Below are positions 37,948 through 46,006 of a DNA stretch of 64,000 nucleotides, in pieces. The position numbers and the translations under genes were made by a program. The number at the start of each line of letters is the position of its first letter. The first letter of the stretch is position 1. Source of the DNA: Saprospiraceae bacterium (GTDB lineage Bacteria > Bacteroidota > Bacteroidia > Chitinophagales > Saprospiraceae); NCBI GenBank assembly GCA_020436935.1, contig JAGQWX010000002.1:1-64000 (forward strand). The letters are read 5' to 3'. The notes under the pieces were generated by a model. It was not told where the DNA came from and did not search any database. It was given only the letters and a program-made list of their open reading frames with translations.

Positions 37948-37970
37948 AAATTGTTAGATCACATCAATAA

Positions 37971-39467
37971 TTAATAGCCTGCGTTTTGTTGTAAGTTGGG
38001 GTTTGAAACCAAAGCCGTAGATGGAATCGGGAACAAAACTGTATGGTCACTGGAAACAGTTGATCCAGTTCCATTCACAAATTTACCGTATCTGATTTCT
38101 ACAGTTCTTTTGCCACCTTCCCAATAAGTCTCATATCCAATTTCATTGAACATGCCTTCCAAATCGATAGAACCTTTTTGTGAAGCGCCTCTTTTTGCCC
38201 TGAGACCGTTAACAGTAGCGAGCGCATCAGCAGTTTTGCCAGATCTGAGTTGTGCCTCGGCTTTGTATAAAAGTGCCTCGCCAAACCTCATCAAAATATA
38301 CTTATTGGCAGTAGCAGGGTGGTATTTGATAACCCTGATGCCTTTGTCAGTGGCTGCACCTGCGAGTGGAACATCTTTAGTGAATGACAAGGGCTTTTGA
38401 GTTCTGGTGTCGATGATTTGTTTGCCACTATCATCAAATTGTTGGCCGAACAAAAATCCCTGACCAATGCCTGAATAAGTGCTGCCATCTTTTTTAGCAG
38501 GCACGCCAAATCTCGAGTCAGTAGTCTCGAAAGAATCATAAAAATCTGCCAATGTAGTGAAGCCATTCCAACCGGACGGATTTTGATTGTAGTGCAAAGT
38601 CATAAACCATCTGTTTTGTGGAGAACCCTCTACAGTAGCCAAAATGATTTCACTGTTTGCATTGGCAGTAAAATTGTTAAAGTAGTTATCGTCGAGTTTA
38701 TAACCGTCAGCTTCAATAGCATTGACATATCCAATGACCTTGTCCATGTCGCCATTGTCAAATGAATATGGACCAGCAGGGCTGTCGGCTTTATAAACTG
38801 CCTTGTTGAGGTGTAACTTTGCCAGTAAAAAATTTGCAGCTGCTTTAGTTGCAGTAACATTGTTAGCACTTGGGCCTGTTGATGGTAGTTGCTGTAAAGC
38901 TTCAGTAAGATCTTTTACGATGAAGTCAAAAGCTTCAGATCTGGATTTTACAGACGGTAAATCATCGACACCTTGGGTTACCTCTCTAAAAGGAACCTGT
39001 CCAAAATAGTCCATAACGTGGTACATATTTAATGCTCTAAGAAATTTTGCCTCAGCTGCTTGCACAGGTGTTGGATCTGATGCTAAAATTGCATTACAAT
39101 TATAAGCCCTTTGATTGAGTTGATTCCACGTTCCTAATACGGCGGAATGCGTCGCATCCCATGTGTGCGCATCTAATGTTCTCCATACACCATTATCACC
39201 CCAGTCAACACCTCTTGTTGGTGGGATCATCTCAGCAGAGGTGTGTTCACCCAATGCATAAATGTTGTTTTGATCTGTGTATGCTGATAGGTCTTTATAG
39301 GCAGATTCCAAAAAGCCAGGTAAAGTAACTTTAACAAAACCATCATTTGTTCTTGGCAAAACAAATGAATCTCTTTCTTCATTGACAAGATCAGTACAAG
39401 AAGAGAGAATTATACTCGCAAAAATGGAAATTGAAAATATTCTTTTTATGTTTTTCATCTCTTTCAA
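37971..39467 (-). CDS. SusD/RagB family glycan-binding lipoprotein
   Basis: This 498-residue surface lipoprotein has its lipid Cys at 24 (IILSSC) and the TPR-containing SusD fold. Family landmarks include the early TSAEMIPPTRG region, the central KFLRALNMYHVMDYFGQVPF segment (an alpha-helical TPR) and a C-terminal RFGEALLYKAEAQLRSG followed by IPSTALVSNPNLQQN. It forms the lid of the SusC channel and binds the oligosaccharide. The gene follows susC by 9 bases. A start three codons later (second Met) is equally plausible. Confidence 0.95.
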   Translation of the reverse strand: MKEMKNIKRIFSISIFASIILSSCTDLVNEERDSFVLPRTNDGFVKVTLPGFLESAYKDLSAYTDQNNIYALGEHTSAEMIPPTRGVDWGDNGVWRTLDAHTWDATHSAVLGTWNQLNQRAYNCNAILASDPTPVQAAEAKFLRALNMYHVMDYFGQVPFREVTQGVDDLPSVKSRSEAFDFIVKDLTEALQQLPSTGPSANNVTATKAAANFLLAKLHLNKAVYKADSPAGPYSFDNGDMDKVIGYVNAIEADGYKLDDNYFNNFTANANSEIILATVEGSPQNRWFMTLHYNQNPSGWNGFTTLADFYDSFETTDSRFGVPAKKDGSTYSGIGQGFLFGQQFDDSGKQIIDTRTQKPLSFTKDVPLAGAATDKGIRVIKYHPATANKYILMRFGEALLYKAEAQLRSGKTADALATVNGLRAKRGASQKGSIDLEGMFNEIGYETYWEGGKRTVEIRYGKFVNGTGSTVSSDHTVLFPIPSTALVSNPNLQQNAGY

Positions 39468-39476
39468 CTTTAAGTA

Positions 39477-42446
39477 TTAAAATGTAATATTTCCACCAAT
39501 GGTAATTGTTCTCGCTCTCGGATAGGCAGTATAGTCAATTCCAAAAGATGGTATACCATTGAGTGATTTATTGGTGCTTACCTCAGGGTCTTGACCCGGA
39601 TATTTTGTGAATGTAAGTAGATTTTGACCTGAAAGGAAGAGCCTTAGACCAGTTACATTTTTGTTTGATTTAAGTGGTACTTGATATCCAATATTTAGAT
39701 TTTGAAGTCTAACGAAATCACCTTTATATAAAAATCTGGTGGATACGTCAGGTGCATTTAAAGGACCTTCTGAAGAGTTCACCACATCTTTAGAAACATT
39801 CCTGCCATTAGCAAAAGAACCTTTGGTAAAAAATGCATTCTCAGTATTTGAATAAATGTAATTTCCAAATACACCATTGATGAAAATACTGGCATCAAGA
39901 TTTCCAAATCTAAAATTATTGGTCAAACCAGTCGTGAAAGTTGGCAGCGGACTTTTTCCGTCCAAAAATTGCTGGACATCTCCATTTGGATAAATTGAGT
40001 TGCCTTCAGCATCATAGCCTGCAAATTCTCTCAGGAAGAAGGCAAAAAGTGGTTGCCCTTCTGCAATCCTTTGAGCAAATGCTCCTGTTAAGCCTTGTCC
40101 ATTGATCTCACCTGTGTCATAAAGCCCTTTTAAGTTCTTAACAAGATTTTTATTGTAAGCTCCATTTATTTGAACATCCCAGTAGAACTTTTGTGTGGTG
40201 GCAATATCATATGCTAAGCTCATTTCTACACCTCTGTTTTGGATGTCTGTAGATAAATTTACATTAGCAAAAGGATTAGGTGCTGGTTGGGGAGATGGAA
40301 TAATAAATAACAAATCACCGGTGTGCTTGTCATATATATCAAGACTTCCTCTCAAAGCCCCTTTCATAAAGGCAAAATCCAATCCGAGGTTTAATTGAGT
40401 AGTAGATTCCCACTTTAATTTGGGATATTCAAAAGCTACAAAAGCTACCCCACCCCCTGTGATATCAGTTGCGTCAGTATTAATGCTATAATCATTGTAC
40501 CTTGTTCGGAACTCGTATAGATTATGTCCAATATTTTGATTACCTGTTACACCATATCCAATTCTTAATCCTAGATCAGAGAAAACACCTTTATTGATAA
40601 AATCTTCATTTATCAATTTCCATTTCGCAGCAAAAGATGGAAAGTATCCGTATTTATTGTCTCCACCAAATTTGGTGGAGCCATCTGCTCTTAATGTTGC
40701 GGTTAACAGGTATTTATCATTAATACCCAAGTTAACCCTTCCGAAAAGTGATTGAATTTCATCGAATGCGTTGCTAGAATTATTGAGAACCAGTATTTCG
40801 GCAGCACTAACATTATTAATCATTTGATCTAAATCACTAGTACGGAATTTAGCTGCACTTGAACTTTTTTGTTTATTGTCAAAAGATTGGTATGAATAAC
40901 CTACTAATGCAGACAAATTGATTGAGTTAAGTTCTTTATCATATGTCAAGTAGCTTTCAAGGATATTATTTTCAATATTGATATCTCGGAAATATGCTCT
41001 TCCTAAGCCTGCATTTGCTTCAGTTATCAAATCTTTAGAATATGCAGCACTTCTGTTTGACAAAGATCTGTCAGTGCCTATCAATGTTTTAAACTTCAAA
41101 TCATCTGTTAAAGTTATTTCAACTTGTGCATTTGCAAGCGCTCTAAGTGTATTTGTTCTGTCCTTTGAAAGATTTACAAATGCCAAAGGATTGACCTCAG
41201 TAGTCCCTGGCTGATAAAATTCATTTTTGTCATCATCCCCATCTGTGTCATTTACATCGTAGATTGGATTAGTTGGGTTAAACTTCAAAATGTTTCCCAT
41301 CAGATCTCCAGTAAAACCAACATTTTCAGAAATTGGTACATTCTTATCCTTAACATTTGAGAGTGTTAGAAATGAAGAAATCTTTATTCTGTCGTCAAGG
41401 AAGGTCGTAGCTCCATTGAATGTTCCTGAATATCTTTGTAGCGCCGAGTTAAGAATAATTCCATTTTGGTTAAAGTATCCAAGTGAAAACCTATAGTTTG
41501 AACTATTGTCCCCTCCTCCAAAAGCTATCGCATGTTCATTTGTGAGGCCGGTTCTAAAAAGTTCATCTTGCCAATCCGTAGCTGATCCAGTGTTTTGTCC
41601 ACCTGCAGCAACGTATTCATTAGGAGAAAGAAGGTCATATTTTTTTGTAATATTACTCACACCCAATGAGTAATTGTAATTAACAACAGGTCTGCCTTTC
41701 CCTTTTTTTGTAGATATCAAAACTACACCATTTGCACCCCTTGCTCCATATATAGCTGTGGCTGAAGCATCTTTGAGTATGTCAATTGTCTCAATATCAT
41801 TTGGGTTAAGAAAGTTTAATGGATTTTTTGCAGGTTGTCTACCCACACCCGAGGCATCGTTTCCTGCAGAAGTCTGATCTGCACTAATAGGGAATCCATC
41901 GATTACAAACAAAGGTTGATTGGCTCCAAAAACTGATGAAGTGCCTCGGATCCTTACGTTTATACCTCCACCTGGTTCACCACTGTTTTGTGCAATTTGG
42001 ACACCGGCTGCTCTGCCCTGCATCAATTGCTCTGCTGAAACAACAATACCTTTTTGGAAGTCTCTGGTACCAATTGATGCTACAGCCCCCGTCGCATCTT
42101 TTTTCTTCACTGTACCGTAACCTACGACAACTACCTCCTCCAGAACCTCACCTTCATCGAGTGCAATGTCTATGGTTGAGGAAGCACCTACGACCACCTC
42201 CTTATTGGAATACCCAATATAGGAAATGACGAGCGTTTGACCCTCGCTTGCGCTTAATGAGTAGCTTCCATCCAGGTCAGAAATGGTACCCGTTGTTGTA
42301 CCTTTCACCAGAATGTTGGCCCCAATGATCGGGTCACCGGTTTTAGAATCTGTGATCACTCCCGATACAGTTTGTGCCATGGCAGCAGAGAGAGAAAACA
42401 GACTTACAAAAACCATTAAGAATAGATTTTTTGTAAATACCTTCAT
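39477..42446 (-). CDS. SusC/RagA family TonB-linked outer membrane transporter
   Basis: This 989-residue outer-membrane receptor has a signal peptide at about 1-24 (ending AMAQ). A carboxypeptidase-like beta-sandwich follows at about 26-100 (VSGVITDSKTGDPIIGANI). The SusC signature VVVGYGTVKKKDATGAV lies near 106-122, then the plug and a 22-strand-type barrel ending in an aromatic residue (GGNITF). It imports oligosaccharides with SusD using TonB energy. It is the first gene of the minus-strand locus and is divergent from the LacI-type regulator across a 244-base control region. Confidence 0.96.
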   Translation of the reverse strand: MKVFTKNLFLMVFVSLFSLSAAMAQTVSGVITDSKTGDPIIGANILVKGTTTGTISDLDGSYSLSASEGQTLVISYIGYSNKEVVVGASSTIDIALDEGEVLEEVVVVGYGTVKKKDATGAVASIGTRDFQKGIVVSAEQLMQGRAAGVQIAQNSGEPGGGINVRIRGTSSVFGANQPLFVIDGFPISADQTSAGNDASGVGRQPAKNPLNFLNPNDIETIDILKDASATAIYGARGANGVVLISTKKGKGRPVVNYNYSLGVSNITKKYDLLSPNEYVAAGGQNTGSATDWQDELFRTGLTNEHAIAFGGGDNSSNYRFSLGYFNQNGIILNSALQRYSGTFNGATTFLDDRIKISSFLTLSNVKDKNVPISENVGFTGDLMGNILKFNPTNPIYDVNDTDGDDDKNEFYQPGTTEVNPLAFVNLSKDRTNTLRALANAQVEITLTDDLKFKTLIGTDRSLSNRSAAYSKDLITEANAGLGRAYFRDINIENNILESYLTYDKELNSINLSALVGYSYQSFDNKQKSSSAAKFRTSDLDQMINNVSAAEILVLNNSSNAFDEIQSLFGRVNLGINDKYLLTATLRADGSTKFGGDNKYGYFPSFAAKWKLINEDFINKGVFSDLGLRIGYGVTGNQNIGHNLYEFRTRYNDYSINTDATDITGGGVAFVAFEYPKLKWESTTQLNLGLDFAFMKGALRGSLDIYDKHTGDLLFIIPSPQPAPNPFANVNLSTDIQNRGVEMSLAYDIATTQKFYWDVQINGAYNKNLVKNLKGLYDTGEINGQGLTGAFAQRIAEGQPLFAFFLREFAGYDAEGNSIYPNGDVQQFLDGKSPLPTFTTGLTNNFRFGNLDASIFINGVFGNYIYSNTENAFFTKGSFANGRNVSKDVVNSSEGPLNAPDVSTRFLYKGDFVRLQNLNIGYQVPLKSNKNVTGLRLFLSGQNLLTFTKYPGQDPEVSTNKSLNGIPSFGIDYTAYPRARTITIGGNITF

Positions 42447-42636
42447 AATGCGGCTTTAAATTTGATTTGTTAACAATTAGTTGCTTGAAGTCTAATTTAA
42501 GACTTTTTTAAAAAACGATCAGAATAAAGTACTGTTGATGTCTTTTTTAATAAAATATATTTACTGTAAAACTTACAATAAGTACCTTAATCTACTTTCG
42601 TGCGGCAATAATATAACTTTTGATTAACAATTTTCT

Positions 42637-42644
42637 TAAATTTG
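42637..42644 (+). promoter_or_regulatory. candidate -7 element of the LacI-family gene
   Basis: TAAATTTG matches TAnnTTTG, and a TTTG at 42618-42621 could be a -33 element with a somewhat short spacer. The palindromic operator starts 3 bases downstream, so a bound repressor would cover the transcription start. Confidence 0.5.
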
Positions 42645-42647
42645 TTC

Positions 42648-42661
42648 CGCAAACGTTTGCG
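42648..42661. promoter_or_regulatory. LacI-family operator palindrome
   Basis: CGCAAACGTTTGCG is a perfect 14-bp palindrome with the central CG typical of LacI/GalR operators. A degenerate half copy (GATAACGTTTGT) follows at 42661-42672. It lies 29 bases before the regulator's ATG and about 200 bases upstream of susC. Autoregulation is likely. Control of susC would need looping or a second site that I did not find. Confidence 0.8.
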
Positions 42662-42690
42662 ATAACGTTTGTTGTTGGAAAAAAAGTAAT

Positions 42691-43686
42691 ATGAGCAAGG
42701 TTACCATCAAGGATTTAGCTAAAATGTTGTCCATTTCTGTAAGTACAGTTTCGAGGGCTTTATCGGATCACCCGGACATCAATGAAGATACCCGCCAAAG
42801 GGTCAAAGCAGTGGCATCAAGATTCAATTATATGCCCAATCTGCATGCACGGTACTTTAGGAAAAAGAATACCAAGATGATCGCGCTGATCTTACCTGGC
42901 TTTAACCGTTTCTTTGTTCCCAATATGATCGAAGGGATCCAGAAAGTGATTGACGAAAATGACTACAGGTTAATCATTTTTCAGACTGCCAACGACCCTG
43001 TATTGGAGGCTGATATTATAAAATACTGTCTGAGCTGGGTAGTGGAAGGCGTGCTGATATCTCTTGCCGATAATACCAGCAGTCTGAGCCATTTGGATAT
43101 TCTAAAGGAAAGTGGAATTCCTGTTGTTATTTTGGATAAAATCCTGAAATCTGATGTTTATCCAACTGTGGCCATTGATGATCAGCTGGCGGCTGCCAAC
43201 GCAACCAGAGCTTTGATAGGGGCAGGGAAAAAAAATCTTTTGGGGATTTTTGCCCACGAAAATGTGAGCATAACCAAAGAGAGGCTAAAAGGCTTCAGAA
43301 ATGAGTTGGAAAAACATTTCCTGCCTTTTTCTGAGCAAAATTATCTATTCATCAACGATATCTCCATTGGTCGGCAATTGCTTGAAAGCAAGATACATTC
43401 TAATGCTTTCGATGGTGTATTGTTTGTAACGGATGAGCTTTTGGTGCATTGTTATCACTCTATATTATTGTATGAAAAAAAATATCAGCAAAAAATTGGA
43501 GTGGTTTCTATCAGTGATGGAACATCACCCTACTTTCTTACACCCAATGTCACACACATTTTCCATTCTGGATTTGAAGTGGGAAAAATTGCATGCAATC
43601 TTTTGATGGAACACATTGCTGACCCGAATTTGAACATCCGACAACTCGAAATAGATACTAAGTTGGTAAGACTGGGCTCTGAATAA
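42691..43686 (+). CDS. LacI/GalR family transcriptional regulator
   Basis: This 331-residue repressor or activator has an N-terminal helix-turn-helix (VTIKDLAKMLSISVSTVSRAL, in two parts about 4-13 and 14-24). A hinge helix region ends near 60, and a periplasmic-binding-protein-like sensor domain covers about 62-331. The length is normal for the family. It is divergent from susC/susD and a palindromic operator lies in its promoter. It presumably senses the sugar, or a phosphorylated product, of the adjacent locus. The inducer cannot be read from the sequence. Confidence 0.93.
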   Translation: MSKVTIKDLAKMLSISVSTVSRALSDHPDINEDTRQRVKAVASRFNYMPNLHARYFRKKNTKMIALILPGFNRFFVPNMIEGIQKVIDENDYRLIIFQTANDPVLEADIIKYCLSWVVEGVLISLADNTSSLSHLDILKESGIPVVILDKILKSDVYPTVAIDDQLAAANATRALIGAGKKNLLGIFAHENVSITKERLKGFRNELEKHFLPFSEQNYLFINDISIGRQLLESKIHSNAFDGVLFVTDELLVHCYHSILLYEKKYQQKIGVVSISDGTSPYFLTPNVTHIFHSGFEVGKIACNLLMEHIADPNLNIRQLEIDTKLVRLGSE

Positions 43687-43777
43687 GCAATTCTTAGAAA
43701 TTTCATAAGTTGGCAGGTGAATTTCTTTGCGCATCTGTTTAAACTTGTCTTGTATTAATTTGTTTCAGACTCAATAT

Positions 43778-44386
43778 ATGGAGGAGCAAAATTTTTCGGA
43801 GAAACAATACGTCATTCATCCACATTACATCCTGATCACTTTGGTATTATTTGGGGTGTCAGCTCTGTTTATTGGTTTCTCAGGGGCTTATTTATACAGC
43901 CGCGTTCAGCAAAATTTGCCACCTGTTGTACTACCGCCATTGTTCTATTATAACTCCCTGATTTTGTTGGCAAGCAGTTATTGTTTGTGGAAGGCCAAGA
44001 AGGCATATAGAGAAGACAATACACGTACATACCAATCCATGCTTTCATTGGCTCTCTTGTTCTCACTTACATTCTTGATTGCTCAGATTTTTGCATGGAA
44101 CCAGTTGTATAGCATGAATATTTCTCTTCAATCCAGTACACTTGCTTCATATATGTACTTAATCACATGGGTTCACTTTTTGCACATCATTGCAGGATTG
44201 CCATTTTTAATCATGTTTATTTGGACTGCTTACACCAAAATGAAAACCCCTGTCACAGTATTGATCTACTTTTCTGACGATGACAAACGTCGCAAACTCG
44301 ACCTTTTGAACATTTATTGGCATTTTGTCGATGCACTATGGATATATTTGGTTTTATTTTTTCTCATTAACCTTATAATAAAATGA
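43778..44386 (+). CDS. heme-copper oxidase subunit III-like protein
   Basis: This 202-residue inner-membrane protein has five hydrophobic segments at about 17-38, 54-70, 88-107, 125-150 and 180-200. The C-terminal NIYWHFVDALWIYL stretch is the signature of cytochrome oxidase subunit III. The ATG at 43778 is preferred over an upstream in-frame start because MEEQNFSEK suits the family and the extra residues do not. Subunits I, II and IV are not nearby, so it is an orphan or an accessory subunit. The stop overlaps the msrA start by 4 bases. Confidence 0.82.
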   Translation: MEEQNFSEKQYVIHPHYILITLVLFGVSALFIGFSGAYLYSRVQQNLPPVVLPPLFYYNSLILLASSYCLWKAKKAYREDNTRTYQSMLSLALLFSLTFLIAQIFAWNQLYSMNISLQSSTLASYMYLITWVHFLHIIAGLPFLIMFIWTAYTKMKTPVTVLIYFSDDDKRRKLDLLNIYWHFVDALWIYLVLFFLINLIIK

Positions 44387-45060
44387 AAAGGAACTCTTCT
44401 TTGTTTTTATGGATAGCTGTACTCGAGTTGTTTACTCTGATGGCCTGCAACAATAAAGGCTCTCAGAAAATGGAAGCTCAATCTGTAAAGGCATACGATC
44501 TCAATACAGATGCTGCTTATGAAAAAGCCATTTTCGCATCCGGTTGTTTTTGGTGTGTAGAGGCAGTTTTTGAATCTGTCACCGGAGTCAAGGAAGCCAT
44601 CAGTGGTTATGCTGGGGGTACTGCAAATGACGCCCATTATGAAATTGTGAGCAGCGGAAGTACAGACCATGCGGAATCTGTTTTAGTCATCTATGACCCT
44701 GCAAAAGTGAGTTATGAAACCCTGCTCAAAGTATTTTTCGGTTCTCACGACGCTACTACGCTCAATCGCCAGGGACCTGATGCAGGAAGGCAATACAGGT
44801 CTGCCATATTTTATATCAATGATGGCCAGAAACTGGCTGCAAATGATTATATCAAAATGCTTTATGAATCCGGAAAGTATAAGGGCGGGAGTATTACAAC
44901 CCAGGTCGCCCAGCTCCCCGCTTTCTATGCAGCAGAAGACTACCACCAGGACTATGAGAAGAAAAACCCAAATCAGCCCTATGTCAGATCTGTCAGCATA
45001 CCCAGACTGAATAAGTTTAAGGCAGCATATCCTGAGCTCTTAAAGTCAAAGGAGCACTAA
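44383..45060 (+). CDS. msrA: peptide methionine sulfoxide reductase MsrA, lipoprotein form
   Basis: MsrA reduces methionine-S-sulfoxide in oxidised proteins. This 225-residue copy carries a lipoprotein signal with Cys22 (LFTLMAC), so it should act in the periplasm or on a membrane face. The catalytic motif GCFWC is at 54-58. Other family landmarks are SGYAGG, HAESV and the GRQYRSAIFY segment; DYHQDYEKKNP near the C-terminus contains the usual YHQ. It is translationally coupled to the oxidase subunit III gene. Confidence 0.95.
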   Translation: MKRNSSLFLWIAVLELFTLMACNNKGSQKMEAQSVKAYDLNTDAAYEKAIFASGCFWCVEAVFESVTGVKEAISGYAGGTANDAHYEIVSSGSTDHAESVLVIYDPAKVSYETLLKVFFGSHDATTLNRQGPDAGRQYRSAIFYINDGQKLAANDYIKMLYESGKYKGGSITTQVAQLPAFYAAEDYHQDYEKKNPNQPYVRSVSIPRLNKFKAAYPELLKSKEH

Positions 45061-45190
45061 GGTATTAGGTCAATTTGGTTGACGTAGTGGTTATCGGTTA
45101 AAAGTTAAATGTTAAAGGTTGTGGGTTCTGGATACCTGAACCCCTAATGAGGTGACTATTTATAGGGTATAGTCAAAAGTGAATGTTTCT

Positions 45191-45227
45191 ATTTTGTCAT
45201 GATTTTATTCAAAAATCATGACAAAAT
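45191..45227. repeat. 16-bp perfect inverted repeat, 5-base loop
   Basis: ATTTTGTCATGATTTT (45191-45206) and its exact complement (45212-45227) enclose ATTCA. It lies 130 bases after msrA and could terminate that transcript, though it is AT-rich. It could also be the tip of a miniature mobile unit, but no target duplication was identified. Confidence 0.6.
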
Positions 45228-45337
45228 ACTAAGGTAAAGCAAGAAATTAAGGCAAGGTTTGATCTGCTTTGCCAAGGACTAAAGACTGCCCTCGCGCTAC
45301 CCTGGCCCTGAAGGGAACCTGCCCACCAAAACGCTAA

Positions 45338-45420
45338 TATGCCAAAATGCCCATAAAGCCGATATCCCAAAACGCCAAAATGCCAACATGCCAACATGCC
45401 AAAATGCCAAAATGCCCACA
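45338..45420. repeat. tandem GCCAAAATGCC-type array
   Basis: Units of 8-9 bases (variants of GCCAAAATG, GCCAACATG and CCAAAACGCC) repeat through this stretch, and again at about 45795-45835. Units abut directly with no spacers, so this is a short tandem repeat and not a CRISPR array. Confidence 0.6.
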
Positions 45421-45448
45421 AAAACCCAAAGACCAACTCCTAAAGACC

Positions 45449-45931
45449 AAAGACCGGCTTCGGCTCCGCTCAGCCACCTATTTTAATTACGAATCTTCAA
45501 TTACGAATTACGGATTATTTTTTTAGGCAAAATTTAAAGCTTAATGAATTTTAATTTCTTTATGGTGAACACAGGATACTTTGTGCGAATACAGGGGATA
45601 AATAACCGAATTTAACTTTTATAGACTCTAGTCATTTTAATGGTATCCAATATTATGAGGTATCATGCCCACAAAAAACTAAAGACCAACACCCAAAGAC
45701 CAAAGACCGGCTTCAGCTCCGCTCAGCAACCTGAATTTTTTGTAATTACGAATCTTCAATCACGAATTATGGATCTAAACCCCATAAAGCCGATATCCCA
45801 AAATGCCAACATGCCAAAACGCCAACACGCCCACAAAAACCCAAATACCAACACCCAAAGACCGGCTTCAGCTCCGCTCAGCCACCTGAATTTTTTGTAA
45901 TTACGAATCTTCAATTACGAATTATAGATCT
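45449..45931. repeat. three direct copies of a ~70-base repeat
   Basis: Copies start at 45449, 45702 and 45857. Each begins AAAGACCGGCTTC, continues with GCTCCGCTCAG and ends in TTACGAATCTTCAATTACGA or a close variant. Copy 1 lacks a few bases in the middle. The second and third copies are nearly identical over 75 bases (45702-45776 and 45857-45931). Confidence 0.7.
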
Positions 45932-46006
45932 GAACCCCAAGACGTCAACACGCCCACAAAAAACCAAAGACCAACACCCAAAAACCAACTCCTAAGATTT
46001 CTATAT

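Larger units (their letters stand above)
45061..46006. other. 946-base repeat-rich non-coding region
   Basis: No credible gene lies here. The region holds a 16-bp hairpin (45191-45227), tandem GCCAAAATGCC/GCCAACATGCC units (about 45340-45420 and 45795-45835), three copies of a ~70-base repeat (45449, 45702, 45857) and scattered CCAAAGACCAAC units. Short open frames on both strands translate only the repeats. Confidence 0.75.

Noticed and set aside
43727-43777. longer start for the oxidase subunit III-like protein
   Set aside because: The added 17 residues are Cys/Leu-rich and unlike the polar N-terminus of the family; the ATG at 43778 fits better.
45209-45436. 75-codon open frame on the minus strand, rich in W, F, G and H
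   Set aside because: Its periodic sequence is a direct reading of the GCCAAAATGCC tandem repeat, not a protein pattern.
45338-45835. possible CRISPR array
   Set aside because: Units of 8-9 bases abut with no unique spacers, the longer repeats are unevenly spaced, and no cas gene is present.
45640-45900. 86-codon open frame on the plus strand
   Set aside because: It translates the repeat units of the 45-46 kb island (runs such as NTQRP recur) and has no family resemblance.
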